A DNA stretch of 64,000 nt, taken from contig NZ_JANIOF010000002.1 in the NCBI RefSeq assembly GCF_024733555.1, positions 186,001-250,000 of the forward strand, read 5' to 3'. Positions 9,317-17,853 of this stretch are shown here, in pieces; the stretch's first letter is position 1, and each line of letters opens with the position of its first letter. The stretch comes from Paenibacillus sp. SC116 (GTDB lineage: Bacteria > Bacillota > Bacilli > Paenibacillales > Paenibacillaceae). A program made the position numbers and the translations under genes. The notes below the pieces were generated by a model, which was given only the letters and a program-made list of their open reading frames with translations, did not search any database and was not told the DNA's origin.

Positions 9317-9345
9317 ATTATAGTCGCTTTCCATTTACATACCAA
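9317..9345 (-). promoter_or_regulatory. Promoter of the dikinase-UbiA-CarS operon
   Basis: On the minus strand TTGGTA (9345-9340) and TATAAT (9322-9317) are separated by 17 bp. The predicted start of transcription near 9310 supports ATG 9274. A weaker plus-strand promoter (TTGTGG, 16 bp, TATAGT; about 9297-9324) for the divergent gene overlaps it, so the two may compete. Confidence 0.65.
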
Positions 9346-9372
9346 TCATTAGTTTCACGGAAGGAGAACTTT

Positions 9373-9993
9373 ATGAAAATACGCACGTATTTCCCTGCTA
9401 TGCAATTTTGGAATGTTCCTAATCTACTAACAACACTATCTGTTATGACCGGATTTATTAGCATTGTACTCTTGTTCAACGATAAGTTGACTGGGGCATT
9501 TACAAGTTACGCCATTACGATCTTGCTCGATCGTCTAGATGGAGTTGTGGCGCGTCGTTTTGAACAATCGTCAACATTCGGCCAGCAATTGGATAGTTTG
9601 GCGGATGTCATTAACTTTTGTTTGTACCCACCGTTATATGTAGGGTTATTCTATGGTTTTACAACTTTATGGATGCTGCCCTTTTTATTGCTTTTTTTGA
9701 TGGCAGGTATATGGCGTCTTGCGTATTTCAATATATCAGGCATGCAGCAAGTCGATCAGAACGTTTATTTTAAAGGTATACCTACGACGGTATGCGCCAG
9801 CTGGTTCTTGATTACATTTGCCTTGTTGCATATAAGTAAGTTGAATTTGGACATTAAACTCATAATCCTCTGCTTATTTTTCCTTCTGACTGCTATATTC
9901 ATGGTATCAGCAATCCCTTACCCCAAGAATGGCTTTGCAACTAAACTATTGTATGTGCTTGTTCCAGGTTCGGTTATTTTAGTGTGGCTATAG
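9373..9993 (+). CDS. CDP-alcohol phosphatidyltransferase, PssA-like
   Basis: Catalyses head-group transfer from a CDP-activated lipid to an alcohol, releasing CMP, in the membrane. The full CDP-OH-P signature is present with correct spacing: DRLDGVVAR, then G at 70, D74 and D78 (acidic residues D53, D56, D74, D78). SLADVINFCLYP and RLAYFN resemble phosphatidylserine and archaetidylserine synthases, making serine the likely acceptor. Its 206 residues with about six hydrophobic segments fit the family. Start ATG 9373 follows AAGGAG. It is divergent from the dikinase operon with 98 bp between starts, and would act directly after the CarS-like step. Confidence 0.85.
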   Translation: MKIRTYFPAMQFWNVPNLLTTLSVMTGFISIVLLFNDKLTGAFTSYAITILLDRLDGVVARRFEQSSTFGQQLDSLADVINFCLYPPLYVGLFYGFTTLWMLPFLLLFLMAGIWRLAYFNISGMQQVDQNVYFKGIPTTVCASWFLITFALLHISKLNLDIKLIILCLFFLLTAIFMVSAIPYPKNGFATKLLYVLVPGSVILVWL

Positions 9994-10123
9994 GAATTTC
10001 AGTTTTTTGTACTTCCTAATTGTTCTCCCATTATCATCAATGACAAAAAATAATAAAACAATGGGAACCTTCTGCGTTCATAGAGCCAATATCGTATGTA
10101 AGACCTGAATGGAGGCTGGCCCT

Positions 10124-10354
10124 ATGAAGGATGTAGATATACAGCCTTGGCTTATCCGGATGAGTCAGGGCGATGAAGAAGCATTTCAGATCGTGTATGA
10201 GATGACACGGGATCATGCGTTAGAAGAGATTGCACAGCTGCTTCAGATTCCGATAGGTAGCGTAAAATCGAGACACCAACGTGCCTTGAAACGATTGCGT
10301 CATCAGTTTCAAGATGGGGAATCGGGGAAGGGGGCAAATGAATATGTCTATTGA
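10124..10354 (+). pseudogene. ECF sigma factor with large internal deletion
   Basis: The first 30 residues (MKDVDIQPWLIRMSQGDEEA onward) match the start of region 2 of an ECF sigma factor, and then the reading passes directly into region 4 (ALEEIAQLLQIPIGSVKSRH, then QRALKRLR). About 110 residues, including the core of region 2 that contacts the -10 element and core polymerase, are missing without loss of frame. At 76 residues it is less than half the family length. GGAGG precedes ATG 10124. It could still bind -35 DNA or the anti-sigma factor, but not act as a normal sigma. The stop overlaps the following gene. Confidence 0.75.
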
Positions 10355-11314
10355 AGAGAAGTTGAAAAGAGAGTTTGGCCAATATAAACAAACCGTTTCA
10401 TGTCCTTCCTCTATAGATTCCCGTATGATGGCGCTGTATCGAAGTCATAATGTGCAAAAGAGGGGGGGAGATCCTATGGTAAGAAAATGGAACTTGTCCA
10501 AACTAGCTGTCGTTTCCGTACTAGCTGCTGTTTTACTAGGGTTTACTTATGCAGGGGTGAGCTTTCTGTTTCAAGAAAGCAAAGGGAACATTTCGGTTAA
10601 GATGAGTGCTGCATCTGATAAATTAACTTTAAACAAAGAGCAGCTTACATCTATTAGCCGTTCACTTGCTGAAGTAAAACAGCAATTACAGACAGGCGAG
10701 AGTGCTATTCTGTACTTTGCGGATTTGGAAGGGGAAGAGGTATTACGAGGTAAACCACTATTTCCTGTTTCTGATCCAGCAGTGAACGGAGATTTGGAGG
10801 ATTGGAAGCTCATACGCTGATAGCAGATTCCTTTCCTAGCAATGTCCTTGGCGATTTTTCATTTGAAGGATGGATGAATGGAACGCCGTTTGGTTCATTT
10901 TTCTTTGATTCATTTACAGAAATGATGGATGAACTTAAACAAGAAAGCGAAGATACGGGTAAAAAGGTTGTCTGGCGCAAAGAAACCCTGACATCTGAGG
11001 GGCCAATAAATATTTTTACTTCCATATATCGTTACTCAAAGCATGAGTCGGTATATGTTGCAGTTGAGGCTACTTCTGAGAAGATTCGCATCGAAGGCAT
11101 TATTCCGTCTTCCTCTGTTTATGAAAAGTTAGATGTTAAAGGGAACCAAGCTCACTATACAAGAGACGATAGCAGTCTGTTTAGTGCAAGTCTTACTTAT
11201 CAAGAAGTGATGTGGATGGAAGTGCATGGGAATAAAACATTCGTGTACAAAATAATGAGTGATTCTCCTGACATAACGAAAGAACAACTCGTTCAAGCTG
11301 CTAGGGAGCTATAG
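10338..11314 (+). pseudogene. Anti-sigma-like membrane protein gene, frameshifted
   Basis: The first frame (ATG 10338, after GGAAGGGGG, to stop 10820) gives a cytoplasmic N-terminus, one membrane helix (LAVVSVLAAVLLGFTYAGV) and an extracytoplasmic segment ending DLEDWKLIR. The second frame continues from about 10802 to 11314 with the rest of the extracytoplasmic domain (AHTLIADSFPSNVLGDFSFE onward) and has no ribosome binding site of its own. A single missing base near 10795-10805 would join DLEDWK to AHTL. The gene overlaps the deleted sigma gene, so the pair looks like a decaying ECF/anti-sigma module. A sequencing error at one base cannot be excluded. Confidence 0.65.
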
Positions 11315-11408
11315 TTGATAGGATTGAGGCCTAACATAGCAAGCGCTATATAGGAAGCAGTGGTAATCAGAATTCGTGCACGCAATAGAACAAGTTAATA
11401 GTGAAGGG

Positions 11409-11455
11409 AAGGGGCTGTTTCTAAGTCATGGTCGATGACGGAGACAGCCCCTTTG
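11409..11455. terminator. Bidirectional terminator
   Basis: AAGGGGCTGTTTC pairs with GAGACAGCCCCTT around an 18-nt loop, between convergent genes. Confidence 0.8.
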
Positions 11456-11477
11456 TCCTGTTTTCTTGAAAGTTAGA

Positions 11478-11996
11478 TTAATCAGATTCCTTTTCTAAAG
11501 TCAGTTCTTCCACAACGCCATAGGTTTCCCAATGGTTATTTTGAGCCAACACGAGCTTGATTGTATTTTTCCCTTCCACAAGATTGGACAGTAGAAATGG
11601 TTTCTTATCTACGATGGGTCCGATTAAATTGCCGTTCAAGTAGAAGTGAATATGCCCTTCTCCTTCTACAGGTGGACCATTATAGTTTTTGATCGAAAGT
11701 TTTAAGTTGGTACGAATGCGCAAAGTATACTGATCATCATCATCTTCCACGGAAGCATCCAGCCAATATGGCTTTTTCTTAGTTTTATCTTCATCATTTC
11801 CGTCGTTGTCATCATCTTCTACAGGAGTGGATTTCATTGCTGAAGCACTGGTGACAGATGCAGTTTGTGTTCCGTGTAAAGCTGTAAGAGTTCCCTTGTT
11901 GGCCTGACCACATAAGCCCGCGGTTTCATGACTAAAGCCTGCAAGCACCGTTATAGCTAGCGTAAGTATCAACATGCCGAACACCTTTTTTAACAA
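11478..11996 (-). CDS. Secreted protein with GEGHIHFYLNG-type domain
   Basis: Starting at TTG 11996, which follows AAGGAGG at 12005-12011, the 172-residue product begins MLKKVFGMLILTLAITVLAG, a typical signal peptide. After an acidic, low-complexity stretch (EDDDNDGNDEDKTKKK) comes a beta-rich domain with PPVEGEGHIHFYLNGNLIGP and LVEGKNTIKLVL. This pattern occurs in YtkA-like and related extracytoplasmic domains, where the His residues are sometimes thought to bind metal. The longer open frame up to 12149 has no ribosome binding site and overlaps the divergent Lrp gene. Function is not known. Confidence 0.65.
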   Translation of the reverse strand: MLKKVFGMLILTLAITVLAGFSHETAGLCGQANKGTLTALHGTQTASVTSASAMKSTPVEDDDNDGNDEDKTKKKPYWLDASVEDDDDQYTLRIRTNLKLSIKNYNGPPVEGEGHIHFYLNGNLIGPIVDKKPFLLSNLVEGKNTIKLVLAQNNHWETYGVVEELTLEKESD

Positions 11997-12137
11997 TGGA
12001 AAAACCTCCTTATATCGTTCATTATTAAAGGGTGAGGATCCTCTATTGCTCATTCTAGCGCACACATCTGTGGTCTTTACATGCATTGGTGAAAGCATTT
12101 TGCTCTTATTACTTTGTTGGTGAAAGGATGCGTACGC

Positions 12138-12551
12138 ATGTTGGATCACATTGATATGGAGATCATCCGGTGCTTGCAGACAAATTCAAGAATGCAGTGG
12201 AAGCAAATTGGGGAAGTCGTTCACATGTCAGGAGTGGCCGTGGCGAATCGAATTCAGCGTTTAGAGGAAATGGGCGTTATAGAAGGATTTACGATTCGAG
12301 TAAATGAAAAATTGATGGGCAGTGCCTACTGTGTGTTTATCATTGTGATGATGAAGGATTACAGGCATACGAGCTTTCAAGAGTTTATTCAGCAGCGGGA
12401 CGTCATTAAGGAAGCTCACCGCGTGAGTGGAGATCCTTGCTTTATTTTGAAGGTTCAGGTGCCTGATCATCATACGTTGTCACAGCTGCTAGATGAGATT
12501 TTGGTCTATGGTCACTATAGAATCAACATTTCGATTGGACAGTATAAATGA
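12138..12551 (+). CDS. Lrp/AsnC-family transcriptional regulator
   Basis: 137 residues with an N-terminal winged helix-turn-helix (MLDHIDMEIIRCLQTNSRMQ, then VHMSGVAVANRIQRLEEMGV) and a C-terminal RAM/ligand-binding ferredoxin-like domain (HRVSGDPCFILKVQVPD). Lrp proteins sense amino acids and act as dimers or higher oligomers. ATG 12138 follows GAAAGGA. No amino-acid gene lies next to it; the upstream divergent neighbour encodes the secreted GEGH protein, and downstream is the structured leader of the macrolide phosphotransferase. Its target is therefore open. Confidence 0.88.
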   Translation: MLDHIDMEIIRCLQTNSRMQWKQIGEVVHMSGVAVANRIQRLEEMGVIEGFTIRVNEKLMGSAYCVFIIVMMKDYRHTSFQEFIQQRDVIKEAHRVSGDPCFILKVQVPDHHTLSQLLDEILVYGHYRINISIGQYK

Positions 12552-12639
12552 GATTAACGAGATTAGCCGTACATGTTGTATGCTAACTTATGGATTGAAA
12601 TGGAATTGTTATTTATGATAAACTGAACTTACTTTAATG

Positions 12640-12812
12640 GAACGGAGGGGTTACGTGTGGCAAATTATTTCCGATTAAGAACTTTGCGCTAATGAAATGT
12701 TGCTCAAAGGCTCTGTCATGTGTACAGAGTAATCGGGATAGGTCTGCCATTTTTCAAAGGTAACCCCAGATAGCTATAAGCTAACGAGAGGGCCTTTTGC
12801 GCCCTCTTTTTT
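12640..12812 (+). ncRNA. Highly structured leader or small RNA with its own terminator
   Basis: Nested perfect pairings define the fold: GGGGTTAC (12647-12654) with GTAACCCC (12760-12767), TGGCA (12658-12662) with TGCCA (12745-12749), and CCGATTA (12671-12677) with TAATCGG (12730-12736). Inside are two hairpins, CTTTG/CAAAG (12682-12709) and CTCTGT/ACAGAG (12711-12729), giving a three-way junction. A terminator follows (AGAGGGC/GCCCTCT and T6, 12787-12812). It does not match any riboswitch class I recognise. A -10-like TATGAT lies near 12614. Confidence 0.6.
12655..12678 (+). CDS. Possible 7-codon leader peptide
   Basis: GTG TGG CAA ATT ATT TCC GAT TAA encodes MWQIISD, five bases after GGAGGGG. 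The ribosome binding site and start lie in the first strand of the GGGGTTAC/GTAACCCC stem, so translation and folding would exclude each other. It may be chance, but a short frame with a good ribosome binding site ahead of an antibiotic-resistance gene resembles known leader peptides. Confidence 0.35.
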   Translation: MWQIISD

Positions 12813-12840
12813 GTATACCTTTATGAAAATGTTGATATCG

Positions 12841-12997
12841 TAAGAAACAGATGAGCGTGCAGCTATTGGGGTCGTGTAATTCTCCGATAGTTTGTTTTTC
12901 TGCATGTTTCTTATGATGCACCGCATACCATGTTGAGGAGAATCATTCTTCCTACCGATTACAGATGACACAGGCAGCAGCTGGCCTGTGTTTTTTT
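12841..12997 (+). promoter_or_regulatory. Transcription attenuator directly upstream of mph
   Basis: A terminator hairpin, ACACAGGC (12968-12975) with GCCTGTGT (12984-12991) and seven T, ends 41 nt before the mph start. Upstream, TAAGAAACA (12841-12849) pairs with TGTTTCTTA (12905-12913), extended by TGCAG/CTGCA, while ATTCTCC (12879-12885) can pair instead with GGAGAAT (12937-12943). The alternative pairings are what an attenuator needs. Short frames sit here too: 12851-12916 and 12930-12968, the latter stopping at the foot of the terminator, but both lack a clear ribosome binding site. Confidence 0.6.
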
Positions 12998-13038
12998 GTT
13001 ATTTTATATGAACCGCATAATAAGGGAGGAACTAAAAG

Positions 13039-13971
13039 ATGTCCGATAAAGGAAAAAACGAGAATCAAGATAACAGAGTTGAAGAAATGGTGGCATTGGC
13101 TGAGAAGCATGGCATTCGTTTGCAATCAGAAGAAGTGGAGATTAATGAATCAGGAATGGATTTTCTCGTGGCGTTTGCTGTAGATACAGATGGTGTCAAA
13201 TGGGTGCTCCGTAAGCCGAGAAGATCGGATGTGCTCGAGCGAGCAGACAATGAGCATCGCGTATTGAAGCTGCTCCAGCAACAGCTGCCTGTTGCTGTGC
13301 CTGATTGGCGAGTATATACTCCGGAACTCATTGCGTATCCTTTATTAAATGGGATTCCCGCGGCAGGTATCAATGTGGAGGTTCGGAACTACGAGTTTAA
13401 TATGGATCATGAGAACCCTCCGCCCCAGTTTGTCGACTCGTTGGCCCAAGCTCTAGTTGCCCTGCACAGTATTGATCATGATGCTGCCAGAGAGGCTGGA
13501 TTGCGTGTGAAAAGCCCTGCAGAAGCGCGTGAGACGCTAGCCCATAATATGGAGAAGGTCAAGAAGGAGATAGGTGTTTCCGAGGAACTATGGGAACGCT
13601 GGCAAAAGTGGATAGCAGACGATTCGTATTGGCCGACACATTCGGTGCTTGTTCATGGCGATCTGCATCCACCGCACATTATTATTGATGAGCAGCAGCG
13701 GGTAACAGGTTTGCTCGATTGGACAGAAGCAGAGGTGACCAATCCTGGGACAGACTTTGTTCTCTACTGTGCTGTATTTGGTGAAGAACGCTTAGCGGAG
13801 TTTCTGACTCGATACGAGGAAGCGGGGGGGCGTGTATGGCCGAGAATGAAGGATCATATTGTGGAACAATTAACGACCTATCCCGTACTGCTCGGTTTGT
13901 TCGCTTTAACATCCGGCGATAAAGAAGTTATGAATATGGCGCGAGCTGCGTTAGGTGTTGCGGAAGCGTAG
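13039..13971 (+). CDS. mph: Macrolide 2'-phosphotransferase
   Basis: Inactivates macrolides by phosphorylating the 2'-OH of desosamine, probably with GTP as in other Mph enzymes. The 310-residue protein has the aminoglycoside-kinase fold: WVLRKPRRSDVLERADNEHR in the N-lobe, the catalytic loop VLVHGDLHPPHIIID (H206, D208) and the metal-binding GLLDWTEAEVTNPGTDFV (D227). These phrases are characteristic of Mph rather than APH. Start ATG 13039 follows GGAGGAA. The upstream attenuator suggests drug-induced expression. Chromosomal mph genes are known in Bacillus and Paenibacillus. There are no mobile-element marks next to it, so it looks intrinsic. Confidence 0.9.
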   Translation: MSDKGKNENQDNRVEEMVALAEKHGIRLQSEEVEINESGMDFLVAFAVDTDGVKWVLRKPRRSDVLERADNEHRVLKLLQQQLPVAVPDWRVYTPELIAYPLLNGIPAAGINVEVRNYEFNMDHENPPPQFVDSLAQALVALHSIDHDAAREAGLRVKSPAEARETLAHNMEKVKKEIGVSEELWERWQKWIADDSYWPTHSVLVHGDLHPPHIIIDEQQRVTGLLDWTEAEVTNPGTDFVLYCAVFGEERLAEFLTRYEEAGGRVWPRMKDHIVEQLTTYPVLLGLFALTSGDKEVMNMARAALGVAEA

Positions 13972-14041
13972 GTACGACTTTTTCTAAATAGGTATTCTTT
14001 TTCAATAGCTCGATGTCATTAGGTGTGCAAATAAAACAAAT

Positions 14042-14076
14042 AAAATCCTTCCTAGCCGTACGTTAGGAAGGATTTT
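14042..14076. terminator. Bidirectional terminator between mph and the GNAT gene
   Basis: AAAATCCTTCCTA pairs with TAGGAAGGATTTT. Confidence 0.85.
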
Positions 14077-14108
14077 GGCGTTTCGATTGGGATTAAAGGC
14101 AATCATTT

Positions 14109-14936
14109 TCAAAATTCAAACTCGTATGTTTTCAACTTGTAGACATATTCGAATCCACATTTCTCCGCAACTTTGCAGGACGACTTGTTTGTTTCGTTGG
14201 TACTCCAGCGAGGAATTATTCCGTTATTCAGACAGTGTTGTATGTACGCTCTGCTGACCATGGTAGCGAATCCTTGATTCTCTTCCTCTTCGGTTGTAAT
14301 GACATTTATCTCATGTTGAGACCCGTTTACAAAGCAGGTGTAGCAAGTGCTTACAGCTTGTCCGTCCTTTAGGATGGCGATACCAGAGCCTTGAGCGATG
14401 AAGTCATCTACAGAATTCCAAAAGTCATGGAAGTCTTCAAAGAGCTCTTCATTTTGCTCTTGTTCAATGATTTCTTTCGTGAGCGGAGTTAACGCGTATT
14501 CATTAGATAGGGATGGAGTATGCTCATTCAAAGCACGGAACTTGTCTACATTTAGCTGGAAATAAAGATCATTGTCCGTATCGTAATTTCGCTGCGAATA
14601 TGCTTGTTCCAATACATGTTCCCACTTTTCATCAAATACAGCTGATATCATCCAAGTTCCACCGCATGTATCCAGGTTGACCTGTTTGTAGACGTTATCG
14701 ATGAATGTATTCAGGTGGCTTGTAAATGCATCATTATGGGGATCTCCTATGAAAAAGTCTATGACGCCGACCACATATACGAGCGCTGTTCGCGGCTGAG
14801 CAGGGTCATCTACATAAATATGTCCGCGGTTCGTACCGTTGATAACGGCTTGGATAAGCAGGCTATCTAGCTCTGTATCTTTCTTCAATAATGGCTGTAT
14901 AAGATGGTAGTCACTTTTGCCTAACTCAACAATCAT
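14109..14936 (-). CDS. GNAT-family acetyltransferase
   Basis: 275 residues. The C-terminal half is a GNAT fold with the acetyl-CoA loop region INVITTEEEENQGFATMVS and the terminal NKSSCKVAEKCGFEYVYKLK motif. The N-terminal half resembles a degenerate second GNAT-like domain, as in the two-domain GNAT proteins of Bacillus. Start ATG 14936 follows GAGGT with 8-nt spacing; the longer frame to 14972 lacks one. The substrate is unknown. Confidence 0.8.
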   Translation of the reverse strand: MIVELGKSDYHLIQPLLKKDTELDSLLIQAVINGTNRGHIYVDDPAQPRTALVYVVGVIDFFIGDPHNDAFTSHLNTFIDNVYKQVNLDTCGGTWMISAVFDEKWEHVLEQAYSQRNYDTDNDLYFQLNVDKFRALNEHTPSLSNEYALTPLTKEIIEQEQNEELFEDFHDFWNSVDDFIAQGSGIAILKDGQAVSTCYTCFVNGSQHEINVITTEEEENQGFATMVSRAYIQHCLNNGIIPRWSTNETNKSSCKVAEKCGFEYVYKLKTYEFEF

Positions 14937-15162
14937 GGTTCTAACCTCGCCTTCCGATATACTGAAAACCACATTTTAACATCTATCTAGTATATGATCA
15001 GAAAATAAGCATTTCTAATTCATCTATACAAATGCGAATAATGGGTATTTGAATTAGGAATGATTGCGGGACGGAACATTTGGCTGATAAACTGATAGCA
15101 CATCGGATTGATTCACGTTCCATCGTATAAGAGACTGAGAGTATGGAGAGGAGCGGGCCATT

Positions 15163-15753
15163 ATGTCCCATCGGATCGAGCAGCCAACGTCCACATTATC
15201 ATTAAAAGAATGGGCTGTCGCAGTAAAGGCGCTAGGTACAGGAGAGCAGATTATTACGGTTCGCAAGGGTGGGCTGTATGAGGAAACACGAGAATTTAAG
15301 TTGGAAAATAACAGATTCTATTTGTATCCGACCTATGAACACCAGAAGGCAGAGTTAGTGAAGCCAGAATATCAGCACTTGCTGCAAGCTACCTTAAAAG
15401 GGTGGTCTGCGAATCAATCGACCGTAACAATTGAATACTTCGCTGAAGTGACGGATGATATCGAACTTATGGATGAGGAAAAGCTGAGAGCACTATCGGC
15501 GTATCATATATGGACGGACTCCTTTGCGGATGTACGCTTGCGATGGAAGCGAAAGCTGCCATTACATATTTTATTTATCCGTACGTACCGACTTGAGCAG
15601 CCGATATCGATTCCCGTTGATGAGACTTATAAGGGATGCAAGTCATGGCATCATTTGCTGCCAGAGCTTTCACAGAGCGGGTTCCAGCCCGTTTTATCGG
15701 ACAAGGAGTATGCTCAACAGAAGGCGACTATTATAGAGATGTTGAACACATGA
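15163..15753 (+). CDS. DUF1802 family protein
   Basis: 196 residues, cytoplasmic. It opens with the family phrase LSLKEWAVAVKALGTGEQIITVRKGG, followed by YEETREFKLE, FYLYPTYEHQ and, further on, LRWKRKLPLHILFIRTYRL. Members occur in Bacillota and cyanobacteria with no established function. ATG 15163 follows GAGAGGAG. It is flanked by a terminator and has no operon partner. Confidence 0.85.
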   Translation: MSHRIEQPTSTLSLKEWAVAVKALGTGEQIITVRKGGLYEETREFKLENNRFYLYPTYEHQKAELVKPEYQHLLQATLKGWSANQSTVTIEYFAEVTDDIELMDEEKLRALSAYHIWTDSFADVRLRWKRKLPLHILFIRTYRLEQPISIPVDETYKGCKSWHHLLPELSQSGFQPVLSDKEYAQQKATIIEMLNT

Positions 15754-15778
15754 GATTGTTCATAGATATCAATTAAAT

Positions 15779-15849
15779 AAAACAGCACCCTCCAATCATC
15801 AGGATAAACGCTGCGTTTATGCTGTAAGTGATTAGATGAGTGCTGTTTT
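15779..15849. terminator. Bidirectional terminator
   Basis: AAACAGCAC and GTGCTGTTTT close a long stem-loop between convergent genes. Confidence 0.7.
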
Positions 15850-15878
15850 CGTATGTTTACTTTACATTAACAAATGTA

Positions 15879-16712
<834 letters not shown>

Positions 16713-16869
16713 ACCATCTCCACCATCTTTCCTTAATCTTAATTTCCAACAAGCATTACTATTTCCTCAACGTTTCCTTTTCATTACAAAAATGTCCCGA
16801 AATTTATAAGTTCCTTTGTATTTGTTATAGAACGTGGAGATAAGGAAGACGAAGAGAAGGGGTCAGGCC

Positions 16870-16927
16870 TTGACGCGAAACCAAATGGGGACCTATAATA
16901 GCGTTGAAAGTGAAACCAAATGGTTTC
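16870..16927 (+). promoter_or_regulatory. Promoter with two operator sites for the SRPBCC-ArsR operon
   Basis: TTGACG (16870-16875) and TATAAT (16894-16899) are 18 bp apart. GAAACCAAATGG occurs in the spacer (16877-16888) and again as the full palindrome GAAACCAAATGGTTTC (16912-16927) just after the expected start of transcription. The arrangement fits autorepression by the ArsR-type protein encoded in the operon. Confidence 0.7.
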
Positions 16928-17034
16928 GTAATTGTGATATATCTAAGTTACCTAAATAACGTCATGTTGGATATTGAGTATGCAAACGAGCAATATATTG
17001 CACATATAGCTTGCTACATCGAGGAGGAATTACA

Positions 17035-17460
17035 TTGAATCATAACGACGTATCTACATTTGCAGAAGTTCGTAAAACCGTACAATTGAATGCGCCAATT
17101 CAAAAAGTGTGGGATGCGGTTTCCACAGCAGAAGGGATCGCAGTATGGTTTATGCCGAGTAACTTCGAGCCTGTTGTTGGACACAAATTCCACTTGGAGG
17201 CAGGGCCATTCGGCAAGTCACCTTGTGAGGTGACAGAGATTGATCCACCCAATAAGCTATCGTTTACGTGGGGCAAAGATTGGACGCTTACGTTCTTGTT
17301 AGAAGAGCAAGGGGACGTGACCGAGTTTACGCTTATTCATGGAGGCTGGGATGTGGATAAAGTTACGGAGTTCGGTCAAAGCCATACTGAAGTGCGTGAA
17401 CGTATGAGTCAAGGCTGGGTAGGCATTATGGAAAAGCTGCGCAAGACGATCGAGGGTTAA
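17035..17460 (+). CDS. SRPBCC/AHSA1-domain protein
   Basis: 141 residues with the START-like fold: VRKTVQLNAPIQKVWDAVST at the N-terminus, PPNKLSFTWG mid-protein and GWVGIMEKLRKTIEG at the C-terminal helix. These proteins have a hydrophobic cavity and are often encoded with an ArsR regulator; a small-molecule ligand or stress function is presumed. TTG 17035 follows GAGGAGGAA; the longer frame from 17011 lacks a ribosome binding site. It is the first gene of a two-gene operon with the next gene one base after its stop. Confidence 0.85.
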   Translation: MNHNDVSTFAEVRKTVQLNAPIQKVWDAVSTAEGIAVWFMPSNFEPVVGHKFHLEAGPFGKSPCEVTEIDPPNKLSFTWGKDWTLTFLLEEQGDVTEFTLIHGGWDVDKVTEFGQSHTEVRERMSQGWVGIMEKLRKTIEG

Positions 17461-17461
17461 G

Positions 17462-17842
17462 ATGGCTGCTCCTCAACCGAAGTACGATGTGTTTCAAGCG
17501 ATTGCAGATCCTACCCGTCGCCAATTGCTAAGTCTGTTAAGCGAACAGGAGATGCCCGTTACCGTTATTAGCGGCCATTTTCCAATGAGTCGAACAGCAG
17601 TGTCTAAGCATTTGCGTATATTGGCAGAAGCGGGGCTTGTCAAAGATCGCAAGGTAGGCCGGGAGACACGCTACCGTCTAGAGTCTGAGCCGTTGCAAGA
17701 ATTGAAGCGTTGGTTATCCTATTATGAACGATTCTGGGATAATAAGCTTTCTATGCTTAAACATTATGTAGAGTCTGATTCGACAGATGAGGCAGAGCGC
17801 TATGGCAAGCTGGAAGTATTGAAACCAAGTCAAATAGAATAG
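17462..17842 (+). CDS. ArsR-family transcriptional regulator
   Basis: 126 residues with a winged helix: FQAIADPTRRQLLSLLSEQE, recognition helix MSRTAVSKHLRILAEAGLV, wing VKDRKVGRETRYRL. No metal-binding Cys pair is visible, so the ligand is probably not a metal. It is translationally coupled to the SRPBCC gene and likely represses the operon through the GAAACCAAATGGTTTC sites. The C-terminal WLSYYERFWDNKLSMLKHYV helix is typical of the AHSA1-linked subgroup. Confidence 0.9.
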   Translation: MAAPQPKYDVFQAIADPTRRQLLSLLSEQEMPVTVISGHFPMSRTAVSKHLRILAEAGLVKDRKVGRETRYRLESEPLQELKRWLSYYERFWDNKLSMLKHYVESDSTDEAERYGKLEVLKPSQIE

Positions 17843-17853
17843 AGCAACTAGGC

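Noticed and set aside
6665-9334. Annotation of the dikinase as true phosphoenolpyruvate synthase with start at 9334
   Set aside because: The PEP-synthase TIM barrel is missing, and the predicted promoter lies inside the longer open frame, so translation should start at 9274.
12640-12812. Possible 6S RNA, T-box or known riboswitch
   Set aside because: None of the conserved motifs of T-box, SAM, TPP, FMN, lysine, purine, cobalamin or c-di-GMP classes were found, and the fold has a three-way junction rather than the long rod of 6S RNA.
12965-13183. 72-codon open frame overlapping the mph start
   Set aside because: It runs through the terminator hairpin and into mph out of frame, with no ribosome binding site; kept only as part of the attenuator description.
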